Below, piece by piece: positions 16,927 through 25,557 of a DNA stretch of 57,208 bases. Origin of the DNA: a virus; IMG/VR virus record IMGVR_UViG_3300022602_002877, positions 1 through 57,208 of that record; one strand, written 5' to 3'. A program made the position numbers and the translations under genes. The notes beneath the pieces are model-generated. The model was given only the letters and a program-made list of their open reading frames with translations, did not search any database and was not told the origin of the DNA. Every line of letters begins with the position of its first letter. Within the stretch, counting starts at the first letter, position 1.

Positions 16927-18153
16927 ATGATTAAAAAACTACTTGTTGGCCTTACTGCCGCAATAATATCCATAACGGCGTTCACCCAAACGTCCCCTAC
17001 TATAATTAACCAAAGTACCGCTTTAGGAGGTTATAGTTCTTCGTCTCTAGTTGACACTAACAGTACTTCTAATAGCGTAAGCACCGTTAACACAAATAAT
17101 GTTAATAGTGGTACCATTACCAATAATAATAATACCGCGTTAAGTGGTGGCACCACAAATGTTAACACCAACAACAATATACAGAGCGGAACCGTTACAA
17201 ATAACAATAATAATGTTAATACAATGGCTGGTTCTGTAACATACACAAATAACAATAACAATGTTCAAAGTGGTACAGTAACCAACAACAATAACAATAA
17301 TAATGTTATGAGTGGTAGTGTTACCTATACAAACAATAACGTACAAAGTGGTACAGTAACCAACAATAACAACAATAATTTGTCAGGATCTGTTACTTAC
17401 ACAAACAACAATAATAACGTAAGTACATCAACTAGTAATAACACCAACACTAATTATCAGTATGGGACAATGACTAATATTAATCAAAATACGTCCACTT
17501 CAACAAGTACCAATACTAATAATAACAACAATGTTAATACTGGCACAATGACATATAACAATAATAATGTCAATACTGGTACTATGACCAATAATAATAA
17601 CAATAACAATGTAAGTCAGAGTACGGCCACAAACAATAATAATAACGTCAATCAAACTACAGCCATTAACCAAAACATTCAAAGCGGTAGTATGACAAAT
17701 AACAATATTAACAGTAGTGACATTACCCAACGTGTTATCCAACCTCCGCCAACTGCGGTAGCACCTGCTATGATGTCAGGTGGTAACAATGACCTATGTA
17801 CAACTGGCACAAGTGGATCAGTACAAACACAGATCTTTGGCGTAAGCACAGGCGGCACAGTTCGCGATATGAATTGTGAAAGATTGAAACTAGCAGGACG
17901 TTTGTATGACATGGGAATGAAAGTAGCCGCAGTTGCTACACTATGTCAAGACCGTCGTGTTTTTGATGCTATGGCACAAGCCGGCACACCTTGCCCTTAT
18001 GAAGGCAAGATTGGTGTTCAAGCCAAAGCAGAGTGGGACGATAATCCAGACAAACTACCAAAACCTCAAGAGGCAAAAGAAGATGATACTAAGAAAAATA
18101 TTGGCCTTGGCGCTTTGCTTGGCATGGTTGTTTTTAAACTGTTCCACTTCTAA
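16927..18153 (+). CDS. Exported Asn-rich repeat protein with membrane anchor
   Basis: 408 aa from the ATG at 16927 (GGAG upstream), preferred over an earlier in-frame start because it opens on a signal peptide (MIKKLLVGLTAAIISITAF). Residues about 40-265 are imperfect 12-20 residue repeats of type NVQSGTVTNNNN and GSVTYTNNN. Such Asn/Thr/Ser repeats favour stacked beta structure as in curli-like or beta-solenoid proteins. The C-terminal region has four Cys (LCTTGT, MNCERL, LCQDRR, PCPYEG) and ends in a hydrophobic helix LGALLGMVVFKLFHF. A surface or virion-associated role is plausible; function unknown. Confidence 0.65.
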   Translation: MIKKLLVGLTAAIISITAFTQTSPTIINQSTALGGYSSSSLVDTNSTSNSVSTVNTNNVNSGTITNNNNTALSGGTTNVNTNNNIQSGTVTNNNNNVNTMAGSVTYTNNNNNVQSGTVTNNNNNNNVMSGSVTYTNNNVQSGTVTNNNNNNLSGSVTYTNNNNNVSTSTSNNTNTNYQYGTMTNINQNTSTSTSTNTNNNNNVNTGTMTYNNNNVNTGTMTNNNNNNNVSQSTATNNNNNVNQTTAINQNIQSGSMTNNNINSSDITQRVIQPPPTAVAPAMMSGGNNDLCTTGTSGSVQTQIFGVSTGGTVRDMNCERLKLAGRLYDMGMKVAAVATLCQDRRVFDAMAQAGTPCPYEGKIGVQAKAEWDDNPDKLPKPQEAKEDDTKKNIGLGALLGMVVFKLFHF

Positions 18154-19900
18154 AGCCCAAACTGTAGACCCTACTACTGGCGTTGTTTCTAGCACTGGCA
18201 ACTTGATTAGTCCAACCGGGTGGAACGGAATAACATATACCAACAATGCTGGAGTAAGTCAGTGCTGTTGGGGAGGTCCTGCACCTGCAATGAATCAGGA
18301 TACCAATACTATTCGATTTTCTTGGGGTTATAGTACCGCTTCGCAAATAATCGGCATTAACACAGCGTTGGCCAATGCTGGCTCTGGCATTAAACTCAAC
18401 GGTTACAATTATTCTTGGATCATCGACAACGAAGGCGCCACTCAAGGGACATTAACTGGCAACGTTAGTCTACAAGGTGCCAATGGACAAACTCTGGAAA
18501 GTTATAGTTATAATTATAACAATACTAATATCAATTTACAGACATTCTCAGGTACACAAAATTTTACCACCAGTTATGGTTTGTCATCTGTAAGCAGTCT
18601 TGATGTATCGTTTACTGGCAAAGACAATCGATTCTGGGCAGGATACTATGGACCGAGAGTGCGTGATGTCAATGTATCACTGAATTATACCAGTGCCCCT
18701 TCTTCGCCCGGTCCAGGCACTCCTACCACAACACCAACCGTTCCTACAACTACAAATTCGTCATCTAATAATGTAACAGTCAGTCAGACTGGTCAAGCCA
18801 CAGTAGCTACAAGTTTGACCACAGTGACTCCACCAACTGGCCAAACATCAAGTAATCCCACAATGACCAGTGTAACAACAGTTAATGTAGGTGGTGCTGA
18901 TGTGTCTAGTACAGGAACAGTTACCGCACAAGATAACGTACCTCAAGCAGTCAAAGATAGCCAAGCAAGTGCTACAACTTCGGCGCCTGCTACTACCACA
19001 CAATCGTCAACTACAGTAGTTACAGCAACAACTCCTTCTAATACACAACCAGGACAAACCAGTCCTAAGATAGGACCATCTGCTACTGCTTCACAAGCGT
19101 TAAAACAAGCACAAGCACGTGAACAAGCAACACAAAAAGCGGCAGTACAAAATGCTCAAGCAGTGGTCAGTGCGTCTACCGCACAATCACAAGAAACTGC
19201 CACTACCGCAATTGCTTCTATAAACGCAATGGCTATGTCTAATTCACAACCTACACAGTCATCAGCGGCTAGTTCGGTTGTCGTAGGAAATACGCCAGTT
19301 ACTCAAACAGTTGTTACTTCAACAAACACACAACAGGCACAAGTACAGATACAACAACCAACTGTTAATAATACATCATCTAATAAGAGTAATAGCAATA
19401 GTAGTGGATTCTTTGGGTTAACACCAATGAGCTCAGGTGGTTCTGGATTAGGGTTAACGGCATCAATACAACAAACACAACCTGTGACTATACAACAATA
19501 TACACCTATTGTAACTGCCAAGACTGACCGATCGTTAGATGTTGAAATACAATCAACTCCATTGGGATTTGGTGGCCTAGGTCGTCCGGGCAATCCATTA
19601 AATGATGTTATGATGGGTCGTGTTGAACTACAGAGTTCCACACAAGAACAGCGTACAGAAACAGTTAATAGGAATGTACAACCGAATGAATTGTCAGTGG
19701 GAGTTACACTAGAAGCAATGGCCGTACAGCCACGTGGATTTGAATCGTATAGTGTAGCATTAAAAGATGCGGCTTTTTATGAGCCCAAAGAAATTTATCG
19801 TAATCAAACAACAGTTGATAATGTTCAAGCATTACGACAAATGGCCAGTGATCGTGTATATCAACAGATGTTGGACATGCAATATAAAATAGGAGAATAA
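18083..19900 (+). CDS. Exported Ser/Thr/Gln-rich protein
   Basis: 605 aa from the ATG at 18083, which opens on a signal peptide (MILRKILALALCLAWLFL, lipobox-like LFLNC at its end). It lies 71 bases inside the preceding gene in another frame. An N-terminal folded domain (about 30-215, Gly/Asn/Tyr-rich, with a CCWGG element) precedes a long low-complexity Thr/Ser/Gln/Pro stretch and a C-terminal domain. The unusually long overlap and shared secretion signal suggest it works with the Asn-rich protein. Confidence 0.6.
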   Translation: MILRKILALALCLAWLFLNCSTSKAQTVDPTTGVVSSTGNLISPTGWNGITYTNNAGVSQCCWGGPAPAMNQDTNTIRFSWGYSTASQIIGINTALANAGSGIKLNGYNYSWIIDNEGATQGTLTGNVSLQGANGQTLESYSYNYNNTNINLQTFSGTQNFTTSYGLSSVSSLDVSFTGKDNRFWAGYYGPRVRDVNVSLNYTSAPSSPGPGTPTTTPTVPTTTNSSSNNVTVSQTGQATVATSLTTVTPPTGQTSSNPTMTSVTTVNVGGADVSSTGTVTAQDNVPQAVKDSQASATTSAPATTTQSSTTVVTATTPSNTQPGQTSPKIGPSATASQALKQAQAREQATQKAAVQNAQAVVSASTAQSQETATTAIASINAMAMSNSQPTQSSAASSVVVGNTPVTQTVVTSTNTQQAQVQIQQPTVNNTSSNKSNSNSSGFFGLTPMSSGGSGLGLTASIQQTQPVTIQQYTPIVTAKTDRSLDVEIQSTPLGFGGLGRPGNPLNDVMMGRVELQSSTQEQRTETVNRNVQPNELSVGVTLEAMAVQPRGFESYSVALKDAAFYEPKEIYRNQTTVDNVQALRQMASDRVYQQMLDMQYKIGE

Positions 19901-19901
19901 A

Positions 19902-20468
19902 ATGACAGAAGAAATCAAAAGCGTTGACGCAAAGATTGATGAGGCTGAAGCGGCAGTAAAAAAGTATGCCAGTAAAGATACTGTCATCAGTATCGGCGGG
20001 TATGAATTTACACCAGCAAAACTAATGGTAGCATTTACATTAGCTAGTTCATTGTTAGGTGGACTATATGGATGCTTTGAAGTGTACAAAGATTATATTG
20101 GTATGAAGAAAAAAATCGCCGAATATACTGCTCCAGATTTGAGTAGTTATGACAAGCGCCTAGCAGTTATTGAAGAAACACTAGGTAAGACCAATGACTA
20201 TACTCGTGATATTAAAAACGATCTTAAGAATGATATTCGCCGTAATGAAAGCATAACCGAAACCGTAGAGCGCAGTACTAAAGAAACAATGCGTTCAACA
20301 GATAGTGAAATTCGTGCTATGCGTAAAGATGTTCGTGATGATTTGGATAAAGTTCGTAGCGATATGGACCGATTAAAATCTGCTACAGATGCTAGATTAG
20401 AAAAACTCAACAGAGATGTTGATAGTAAAATACAAAAAGCCATCGATAATCCTCTAGCCAATAAATAA
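19902..20468 (+). CDS. Membrane protein with long coiled coil
   Basis: 188 aa. A hydrophobic helix at about 36-60 (LMVAFTLASSLLGGLYGCF) is followed by about 110 residues of charged heptads (IRRNESITETVERSTKETMR and similar). The long coil could bridge between membrane-bound partners. It follows the exported gene by 1 base and probably works with it. Confidence 0.6.
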   Translation: MTEEIKSVDAKIDEAEAAVKKYASKDTVISIGGYEFTPAKLMVAFTLASSLLGGLYGCFEVYKDYIGMKKKIAEYTAPDLSSYDKRLAVIEETLGKTNDYTRDIKNDLKNDIRRNESITETVERSTKETMRSTDSEIRAMRKDVRDDLDKVRSDMDRLKSATDARLEKLNRDVDSKIQKAIDNPLANK

Positions 20469-20488
20469 CTTTCCAGGAGGGTAACACC

Positions 20489-20620
20489 ATGAAAGTAAGA
20501 AAATTAATTTTAAAACTCAATAAGGCCGAAATGGAGCACAAACTCGATAAGGCCAAAAAGTTCTGGTTTAAACTTCTTAAGAAAAGTTTTAAACATAAAC
20601 ACACAGAAGCAGTTAGATAA
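20489..20620 (+). CDS. Small basic peptide
   Basis: 43 aa, Lys-rich amphipathic helix (MKVRKLILKLNKAE to HTEAVR). The start is set by a perfect AGGAGG at 20475-20480, the strongest ribosome site in the window, eight bases before the ATG. Function unknown; high expression is expected. Confidence 0.65.
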   Translation: MKVRKLILKLNKAEMEHKLDKAKKFWFKLLKKSFKHKHTEAVR

Positions 20621-20625
20621 CAGAG

Positions 20626-21309
20626 TTAACAGACAGAAAAGGCTTTTTTCAAGGCTATAGTTGCTAATCGTTTTTCAACCATGGCACGAGCCTTTTCTAG
20701 TCCATAGATTTCTTCTGCCGTTTTACCTTTACGGGCGTCACCTATTTTTTTGGCACCTTTCATTCCGTTTATTTTAGATTTAGCGGCATGCTCTGGAGAT
20801 TTCTTTTTACCCTTCATAGAATTAGATCGCTGTTTTTTTATTTTCTCGGCCTTTTCTAATCCGTATATTTCTTCGTAAGTTTTTCCTTTTGAGTTTAGCA
20901 CCGATGCGGCAACAGCTTTAGCTATAAGCTCTGGAGGACGAGTTTTACCATACATTCCGTTTAACTTACCAGGGCGAGCTTTGCCAGAACTTGCACCGGA
21001 GCCACCTTCGCCACCATCAGTCCTGTTATGTAGTATGCCTGTTCCTAAATCTTTTCGCCCATACCAGCGAATGTATCTGCGTTCTAATGCAAATGCTCCT
21101 ACCTCGGATAAACCTTGCTCCATAATAATTACACGGTTTACATCTTTAGGAGTATGGACTCCTTTATTATTGACTCGGTGATTCATCCATGCTCTGTATT
21201 CTTGACCTTTACCTATATAGTAAGGGGTTCCGTCTTTTCTTAAATAGGCATAGATATAAAATCCATTTACTGTAATATTCTTGTAACGGACTGTCTTATA
21301 AATACTCAT
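20626..21309 (-). CDS. GIY-YIG homing endonuclease, Seg type
   Basis: 227 aa. The GIY-YIG domain covers roughly residues 15-100 (FYIYAYLR, then PYYIGKG), with the conserved Arg and Glu positions ([19 protein letters not shown]). The C-terminal part has repeated DNA-binding modules of NUMOD3 type ([26 protein letters not shown]) and two copies of [12 protein letters not shown]. It would spread by cutting homing sites in related genomes. It lies antisense beside a truncated phosphoesterase gene. Confidence 0.85.
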   Translation of the reverse strand: MSIYKTVRYKNITVNGFYIYAYLRKDGTPYYIGKGQEYRAWMNHRVNNKGVHTPKDVNRVIIMEQGLSEVGAFALERRYIRWYGRKDLGTGILHNRTDGGEGGSGASSGKARPGKLNGMYGKTRPPELIAKAVAASVLNSKGKTYEEIYGLEKAEKIKKQRSNSMKGKKKSPEHAAKSKINGMKGAKKIGDARKGKTAEEIYGLEKARAMVEKRLATIALKKAFSVC

Positions 21310-21375
21310 GCTGACTGCTCCTCTAAGCGTTAGGGTAGTTGGATATTACCAGTATCGTGAACTACATCTTTATTT

Positions 21376-21651
21376 ATGTCAAAATATCCAAAAAAATATA
21401 GAACGATAGCAATCAGCGATGTACATCTCGGAACTAAAGATTGTAAGGCCGAAGCCCTTAACAATTTTCTTAAACATAACTCATGCGAAACGCTGTATCT
21501 TGTAGGAGATATTATTGATGCGTGGAAAATCCAACAAAACAAATTACGATGGAAGCAAAGCCACACTAATGTGGTTCGCAGGGTGCTTGGTCATGCTAAA
21601 CGTGGTACTAGGGTTGTGTACGTGGCTGGGAGATATTTAGAGACAATTTAA
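21376..21651 (+). pseudogene. Truncated LpxH-like metallophosphoesterase
   Basis: 91 aa. It opens with the LpxH-like pattern AISDVHLGTKDCKA, LYLVGDIIDAW and VVYVAG, then ends abruptly with RYLETI where intact enzymes continue GNHD and two further His blocks. Only two of the five metal-binding blocks remain, so catalysis is unlikely. The rest of the gene is not present downstream on either strand. Loss next to a homing endonuclease suggests a rearrangement there. Confidence 0.6.
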
Positions 21652-21667
21652 TCCCTATAAAATAATA

Positions 21668-21862
21668 TTAGGCGTAACTATCAATTATGGGTGTTGGCTT
21701 AATTGTTTTAATTGCTGATCCTTGATCATTAAACACTTTGATATGGTAAGCATCCGTTTGGTTATCAGCAAAACCTAATGCTTCTTCAATCTGTTCAAAC
21801 CAATAATCTAAAACTTCTAAACGACCATCTTTCCAGTTGTGTGTTCTAACTCTATGTTTCAT
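21668..21862 (-). CDS. Small conserved phage protein
   Basis: 64 aa (MKHRVRTHNWKDGRLEV). It has a LDYWFEQIEEALGFA helix followed by a strand (IKVFNDQG). It looks like a small T4-like phage protein with a WF-x4-EAL pattern, function unknown. GAGGTAA precedes the ATG. Confidence 0.55.
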   Translation of the reverse strand: MKHRVRTHNWKDGRLEVLDYWFEQIEEALGFADNQTDAYHIKVFNDQGSAIKTIKPTPIIDSYA

Positions 21863-21874
21863 AATATTACCTCT

Positions 21875-22924
21875 TTATTTAAAGTATTTATTCCATACTT
21901 TTACAGTAGAATTGGTATAGTGTGTAAGACTCCATTGGTTTGTCATTACATTAATTTTAGGCCAACTATAGGCAGAAATTAATTTTTCAATTATATCATT
22001 GCTTTCAGTAGGATCGGCAGCACATTGATGAACTATCCAAGGTATTTCTACACTACCTACAATGGGCACACCTTGACTAATTAAATCAGCGCCTACAATA
22101 TTAAATGTTTCACTAAAACTTACCTGTAAACCTATATCCATGGTTCCACATAATTCTAAAAACTCTTCTCTTGGACGCCATTGATGATTAATAAGTTGGT
22201 GTCCACTATCATTAAGATGTTCAAACAACCCTTTAAGATTATTAATAACAGGACTGCCGTTCATTTCAATACGACCTGCATTAACGTGAAAGTTTAGTTT
22301 CTTACCTAATTTTTCAGCAAATCCTACAGCGGCCACTGCTTGTAATAAATGATTCTTTAGTGGACGAATAGCTCCAAAACAACAAACATCAATTGTGTCT
22401 TTTTTCTTATCTAATTTTTTAGACTTATAATTTTGTGGATAATAGTTAGGTAGATATATAACACGTTCTTCAGTTTGTTTATCTGTCCACCGATTTTTAG
22501 CCTTTAAATATGTTCTTGTTTCACTCAACATACGTGGAGCATTACAGGCTATAACAAGATTGGGATATGTGCTGTAATCGCCAACCCAGTCCATTGCCAT
22601 TCCTTCCCCGGCCATAAATGGCATTTCTGAATGTAAACGAATAATCCAAGTTACATTAGGATGTAATCGACATAGTATATCAAACTTACTAGGTACTACC
22701 CAAAGTGCTTCAATAATAACATGAGTAGGATTATATGCCCGAACCTGTCGATCAATACAATTATTATCAATTGCCACAAATAAATTTGATTCAATGCCTT
22801 GATCGTTTAACATCTCATTCATAAAATTTGCTGAATTGTAGAGTCCTGTGCTCAATCCTACATGAGAGTGTAAAATAGCGTTATAATCTTCGCGTCTTTT
22901 TAATATGAATAATACTTTTGACAT
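21875..22924 (-). CDS. GT-B glycosyltransferase (GT4-like)
   Basis: 349 aa. The C-terminal half has the GT4 donor-binding layout: VCCFGAIRPLKNHLLQA, then FSETFNIVGADLISQGVPIVG, with the Glu in the E-x7-type motif. The N-terminal half opens KVLFILKRRE. It would transfer a sugar from a nucleotide donor; acceptor unknown. It begins the glycan island. Confidence 0.7.
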   Translation of the reverse strand: MSKVLFILKRREDYNAILHSHVGLSTGLYNSANFMNEMLNDQGIESNLFVAIDNNCIDRQVRAYNPTHVIIEALWVVPSKFDILCRLHPNVTWIIRLHSEMPFMAGEGMAMDWVGDYSTYPNLVIACNAPRMLSETRTYLKAKNRWTDKQTEERVIYLPNYYPQNYKSKKLDKKKDTIDVCCFGAIRPLKNHLLQAVAAVGFAEKLGKKLNFHVNAGRIEMNGSPVINNLKGLFEHLNDSGHQLINHQWRPREEFLELCGTMDIGLQVSFSETFNIVGADLISQGVPIVGSVEIPWIVHQCAADPTESNDIIEKLISAYSWPKINVMTNQWSLTHYTNSTVKVWNKYFK

Positions 22925-22997
22925 GATGCCGTGCCCTTTTAAGTTAGTATTTATTGGTAGTTCTGTTACAGTGATATTAAAATGAAGCTATAAATAC

Positions 22998-23026
22998 TTG
23001 ACTTTACACAACATATATATTACAAT
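22998..23026 (+). promoter_or_regulatory. Promoter for the D,D-peptidase gene (near-leaderless)
   Basis: TTGACT 22998-23003, a 17 base spacer, TACAAT 23021-23026. The ATG is at 23032, only 5 bases after the -10 box. A CTATAAATA late-like box at 22988-22996 lies directly upstream, so the gene may be read early and late. Confidence 0.65.
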
Positions 23027-23031
23027 AAAGA

Positions 23032-23739
23032 ATGAAAAAACTTTTCTTAGCACTACTATTTCTACACTCTGTTGCTTTTGGTACAACACTTACCGCCAAA
23101 TCCTGGTTAGTAGCAGACGGTGATGGTAATATTCTTCAAAGTGAAAATGCCAAAGAAGTTCGCAGTATAGCCAGTATTTCAAAGTTAATGACTGTTATGG
23201 TTGTACTCGATGCTCGTCAAGACCTGGATGAAAAAACAAAACCTTACTCTCGTAGAGAACTCATACAGTTGGCATTAATTAAAAGTGACAATTCAGCGGC
23301 CAAACGATTATGTGAATTATTTCCTGGCGGATACAATGAATGTGTATGGGCTATGAACAGTAAAGCATTAACGCTAGGCATGCGTGATACACACTTTATA
23401 GAACCAACTGGTTTAAGTGTGTTCAATGTAAGTACAGCAGAAGAATTAATTACACTGGTAAAAACAGCACAAAATTATTCAGAAATAAGAGAAGCCGCTA
23501 AAACTTCTGAAGTAAAAATTCGTACCAAAAAACACTGGACAGTATTTCATAACACCAATCCTGTTATAGGACATCGGTTTGAATTTATTGTTAGTAAGAC
23601 TGGATATATTCGTGCTAGCGGTGGTTGTATTGTTATGATGTTAGATACAGACCTAGGACGTAGAATTGTTGTATTGCTAGGTAGTAAGAATACACATACA
23701 CGTATACCAGAGGCTACATTTATTGCTGAAAGGTACTGA
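23032..23739 (+). CDS. D-alanyl-D-alanine carboxypeptidase/endopeptidase, S11 family
   Basis: 235 aa with a signal peptide (MKKLFLALLFLHSVAFG). The penicillin-binding triad is complete: SISK (48-51), SDN (85-87) and KTG (189-191). It is shorter than PBP7 (about 310) and lacks a C-terminal anchor, so it acts as a soluble periplasmic enzyme. It would trim or cut peptidoglycan cross-links; lysis, wall softening, or blocking rivals are possible roles. The next gene starts directly after its TGA. Confidence 0.85.
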   Translation: MKKLFLALLFLHSVAFGTTLTAKSWLVADGDGNILQSENAKEVRSIASISKLMTVMVVLDARQDLDEKTKPYSRRELIQLALIKSDNSAAKRLCELFPGGYNECVWAMNSKALTLGMRDTHFIEPTGLSVFNVSTAEELITLVKTAQNYSEIREAAKTSEVKIRTKKHWTVFHNTNPVIGHRFEFIVSKTGYIRASGGCIVMMLDTDLGRRIVVLLGSKNTHTRIPEATFIAERY

Positions 23740-24489
23740 GTGAAAATAGCAGTTCTTGTTCCAGGTTCTCCGAGATTTAGTAAAGAGTTTGATACATTAG
23801 TATCCCAATTAATTCCACACGAAGTAGACTGGTATTTTTATCTATGGAAAGAAACTCCAGGAGAAACTGATTCTTACGGAATGAAATTAGTAGCACCTAA
23901 TTGGAGAAACATTGATCCAAATTGGGCCTTGGAAAAAATACGTAGCAATTTACCTGCTCATCATCGTATTAAGGGATTTAAATTAGAAGATCAAAACTCA
24001 ATTGAAATTCCACATCTTGATCATCTTGTAGAAGTATATCCAGAACGAGCATGGCCTATGTTTTACAGTTTTTATCAAGTTGATTTGTTAAGACAAGAGA
24101 CTAAAGAAGAATACGATCTGGTTATACGTACAAGATGCGATATTGAAATACGCAATCAAATAAATTTTGAAGCACTTAAATTTCAATTAGCGTTTGAACC
24201 AGATTCAGTCTTTACAGCAGACAATAATAAATTTGGAAAATTTAATATTCTTATTAATGATTTTTTTGCTATTTCTTCAACAAAAAATATTGAAATTTAT
24301 TGCAATGCTGTAAATCATATTTTAGAATATAATAGGGAAGGACACATATTTCATCCCGAAACAGTTTTAGTATTACATCTAATAAAAAATAATTTACAAG
24401 TTTCTTATGTAAATTTTGATGTACATATAAGAAGTATGGGCTACGAAATAAATGGTGTATATCACTCTGATTTTGGTCAATGGGCTTGA
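23740..24489 (+). CDS. Glycosyltransferase-like protein, PRF family copy 1
   Basis: 249 aa with a GTG start next to the preceding stop. The N-terminus MKIAVLVPGSPRFSKEF, the VDWYFYLW strand and the YDLVIRTRCDIEI motif are shared with three other genes here (26924, 34165, 40784). The D-x-[DE] motif in RCDIE fits a GT-A metal site. The role is presumably glycan building; the substrate is unknown. Its 3' end overlaps the convergent GDPD gene by 13 bases. Confidence 0.6.
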   Translation: MKIAVLVPGSPRFSKEFDTLVSQLIPHEVDWYFYLWKETPGETDSYGMKLVAPNWRNIDPNWALEKIRSNLPAHHRIKGFKLEDQNSIEIPHLDHLVEVYPERAWPMFYSFYQVDLLRQETKEEYDLVIRTRCDIEIRNQINFEALKFQLAFEPDSVFTADNNKFGKFNILINDFFAISSTKNIEIYCNAVNHILEYNREGHIFHPETVLVLHLIKNNLQVSYVNFDVHIRSMGYEINGVYHSDFGQWA

Positions 24490-24938
24490 ATATAGGCACG
24501 TTCGACATCAAACACAAAGTCCGTACAAATTCCAAAACAATTCCAATTCATATTTTTAAATTCAGGATCCTTCCATTCTGGCAATACCTGAATACTATTT
24601 GAAGTAAGAGTCATATTAGGATACGTCCAAATATATCCCTGACTGGTTAGAGTGTATTCATCTGTGTTATGCCAGAAAAAATTCAATTTAGCATCAGCAC
24701 CCAACACATATAAAGCATCTATATTTTTGGCATGAATCCATAAACCAGGTTGTTCTAAAAATTCATAGTCGACTTCGTAATCTGGATTGTCATGTCCGAG
24801 CATCCATTTACCGTCAATATAACGTACATCAATTTCACAGTTGTATCCAAATTTAAGAGCCTGATTAATACGATCTGGACGATTTTCTAATTCTTTATCA
24901 GGACCTTTGAGAAGTCCCCTATGTGCTATAAGTTTCAT
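24477..24938 (-). CDS. Glycerophosphodiester phosphodiesterase-like protein
   Basis: 153 aa. It has the GDPD signature LIAHRG, ENRP, then CEIDVRYIDGKWMLGHD (Glu-x-Asp and His). Full GDPD enzymes are about 240-260 aa; this one keeps the N-terminal catalytic half and lacks the second barrel half. It might act on a glycan or teichoic-like phosphodiester; activity is uncertain. It overlaps the FkbM gene by 4 bases. Confidence 0.65.
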   Translation of the reverse strand: MKLIAHRGLLKGPDKELENRPDRINQALKFGYNCEIDVRYIDGKWMLGHDNPDYEVDYEFLEQPGLWIHAKNIDALYVLGADAKLNFFWHNTDEYTLTSQGYIWTYPNMTLTSNSIQVLPEWKDPEFKNMNWNCFGICTDFVFDVERAYIQAH

Positions 24939-25555
24939 GCTTTTTTAAAATGTAAATTAATTTCATTTGAATGTATGTCATTACTGTGTTCCACAACAAT
25001 AACAAATCCTTTAGAAGTTAAAAACTCAACCATTTCTGCTCTGGTATGATTTTCTTTATATAGCTTTACTGATTCGTCTCGAGCACATTCTACAACACCT
25101 TCTTGTATTAACGAGATATAGTCTCCCATGCCTTGTAATACCTTTAGATCACTTCCTTGTGTATCGCAATGAAAATAATCAATTTTATCAAATTGAATAG
25201 GATTTTCTTTGAACCAGGTATCTAATCTACGTACTGTAACTGTAATACTTCTGTTAAATTTAAAATCTGTCCTACCGGGCCATGTTTGATTTAAATTATC
25301 AGAAAAATTGTTAAGACTACTACAACCCCAATCGGCCTGATCTGCAATATTAAATTGTGCTGTACCATCAAAATCACTTAACGCAATCGGTTGTATTGAA
25401 TACCTATCAGCGTAAAATTTACTGCTGTCAGTTAAATGATTTATTAATTCGGGTGTCGGTTCAAATGCCCAACAATATATTCTAGGATCAATCCTAGTTT
25501 TTTCTAAACTGTCAGTACCCCAATTAGCACCAACATCAAATAATATATAATCCAT
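24935..25555 (-). CDS. FkbM-family methyltransferase
   Basis: 206 aa. The SAM motif is LFDVGANWGTDSLE, then AFEPTP, SDFDGTAQF, the VRRLDTWF motif and DYFHCDTQGSDLKVLQG, all in FkbM order. It would O-methylate a sugar or glycan. It is coupled to its neighbours on both sides. Confidence 0.8.
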   Translation of the reverse strand: MDYILFDVGANWGTDSLEKTRIDPRIYCWAFEPTPELINHLTDSSKFYADRYSIQPIALSDFDGTAQFNIADQADWGCSSLNNFSDNLNQTWPGRTDFKFNRSITVTVRRLDTWFKENPIQFDKIDYFHCDTQGSDLKVLQGMGDYISLIQEGVVECARDESVKLYKENHTRAEMVEFLTSKGFVIVVEHSNDIHSNEINLHFKKA

Positions 25556-25557
25556 TT

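Noticed and set aside
17000-17700. CRISPR-like or tandem DNA repeat array
   Set aside because: The repetition comes from Asn-codon-rich protein repeats in one long frame; unit length and sequence vary and there are no spacers. Minus-strand ORFs here are shadows.
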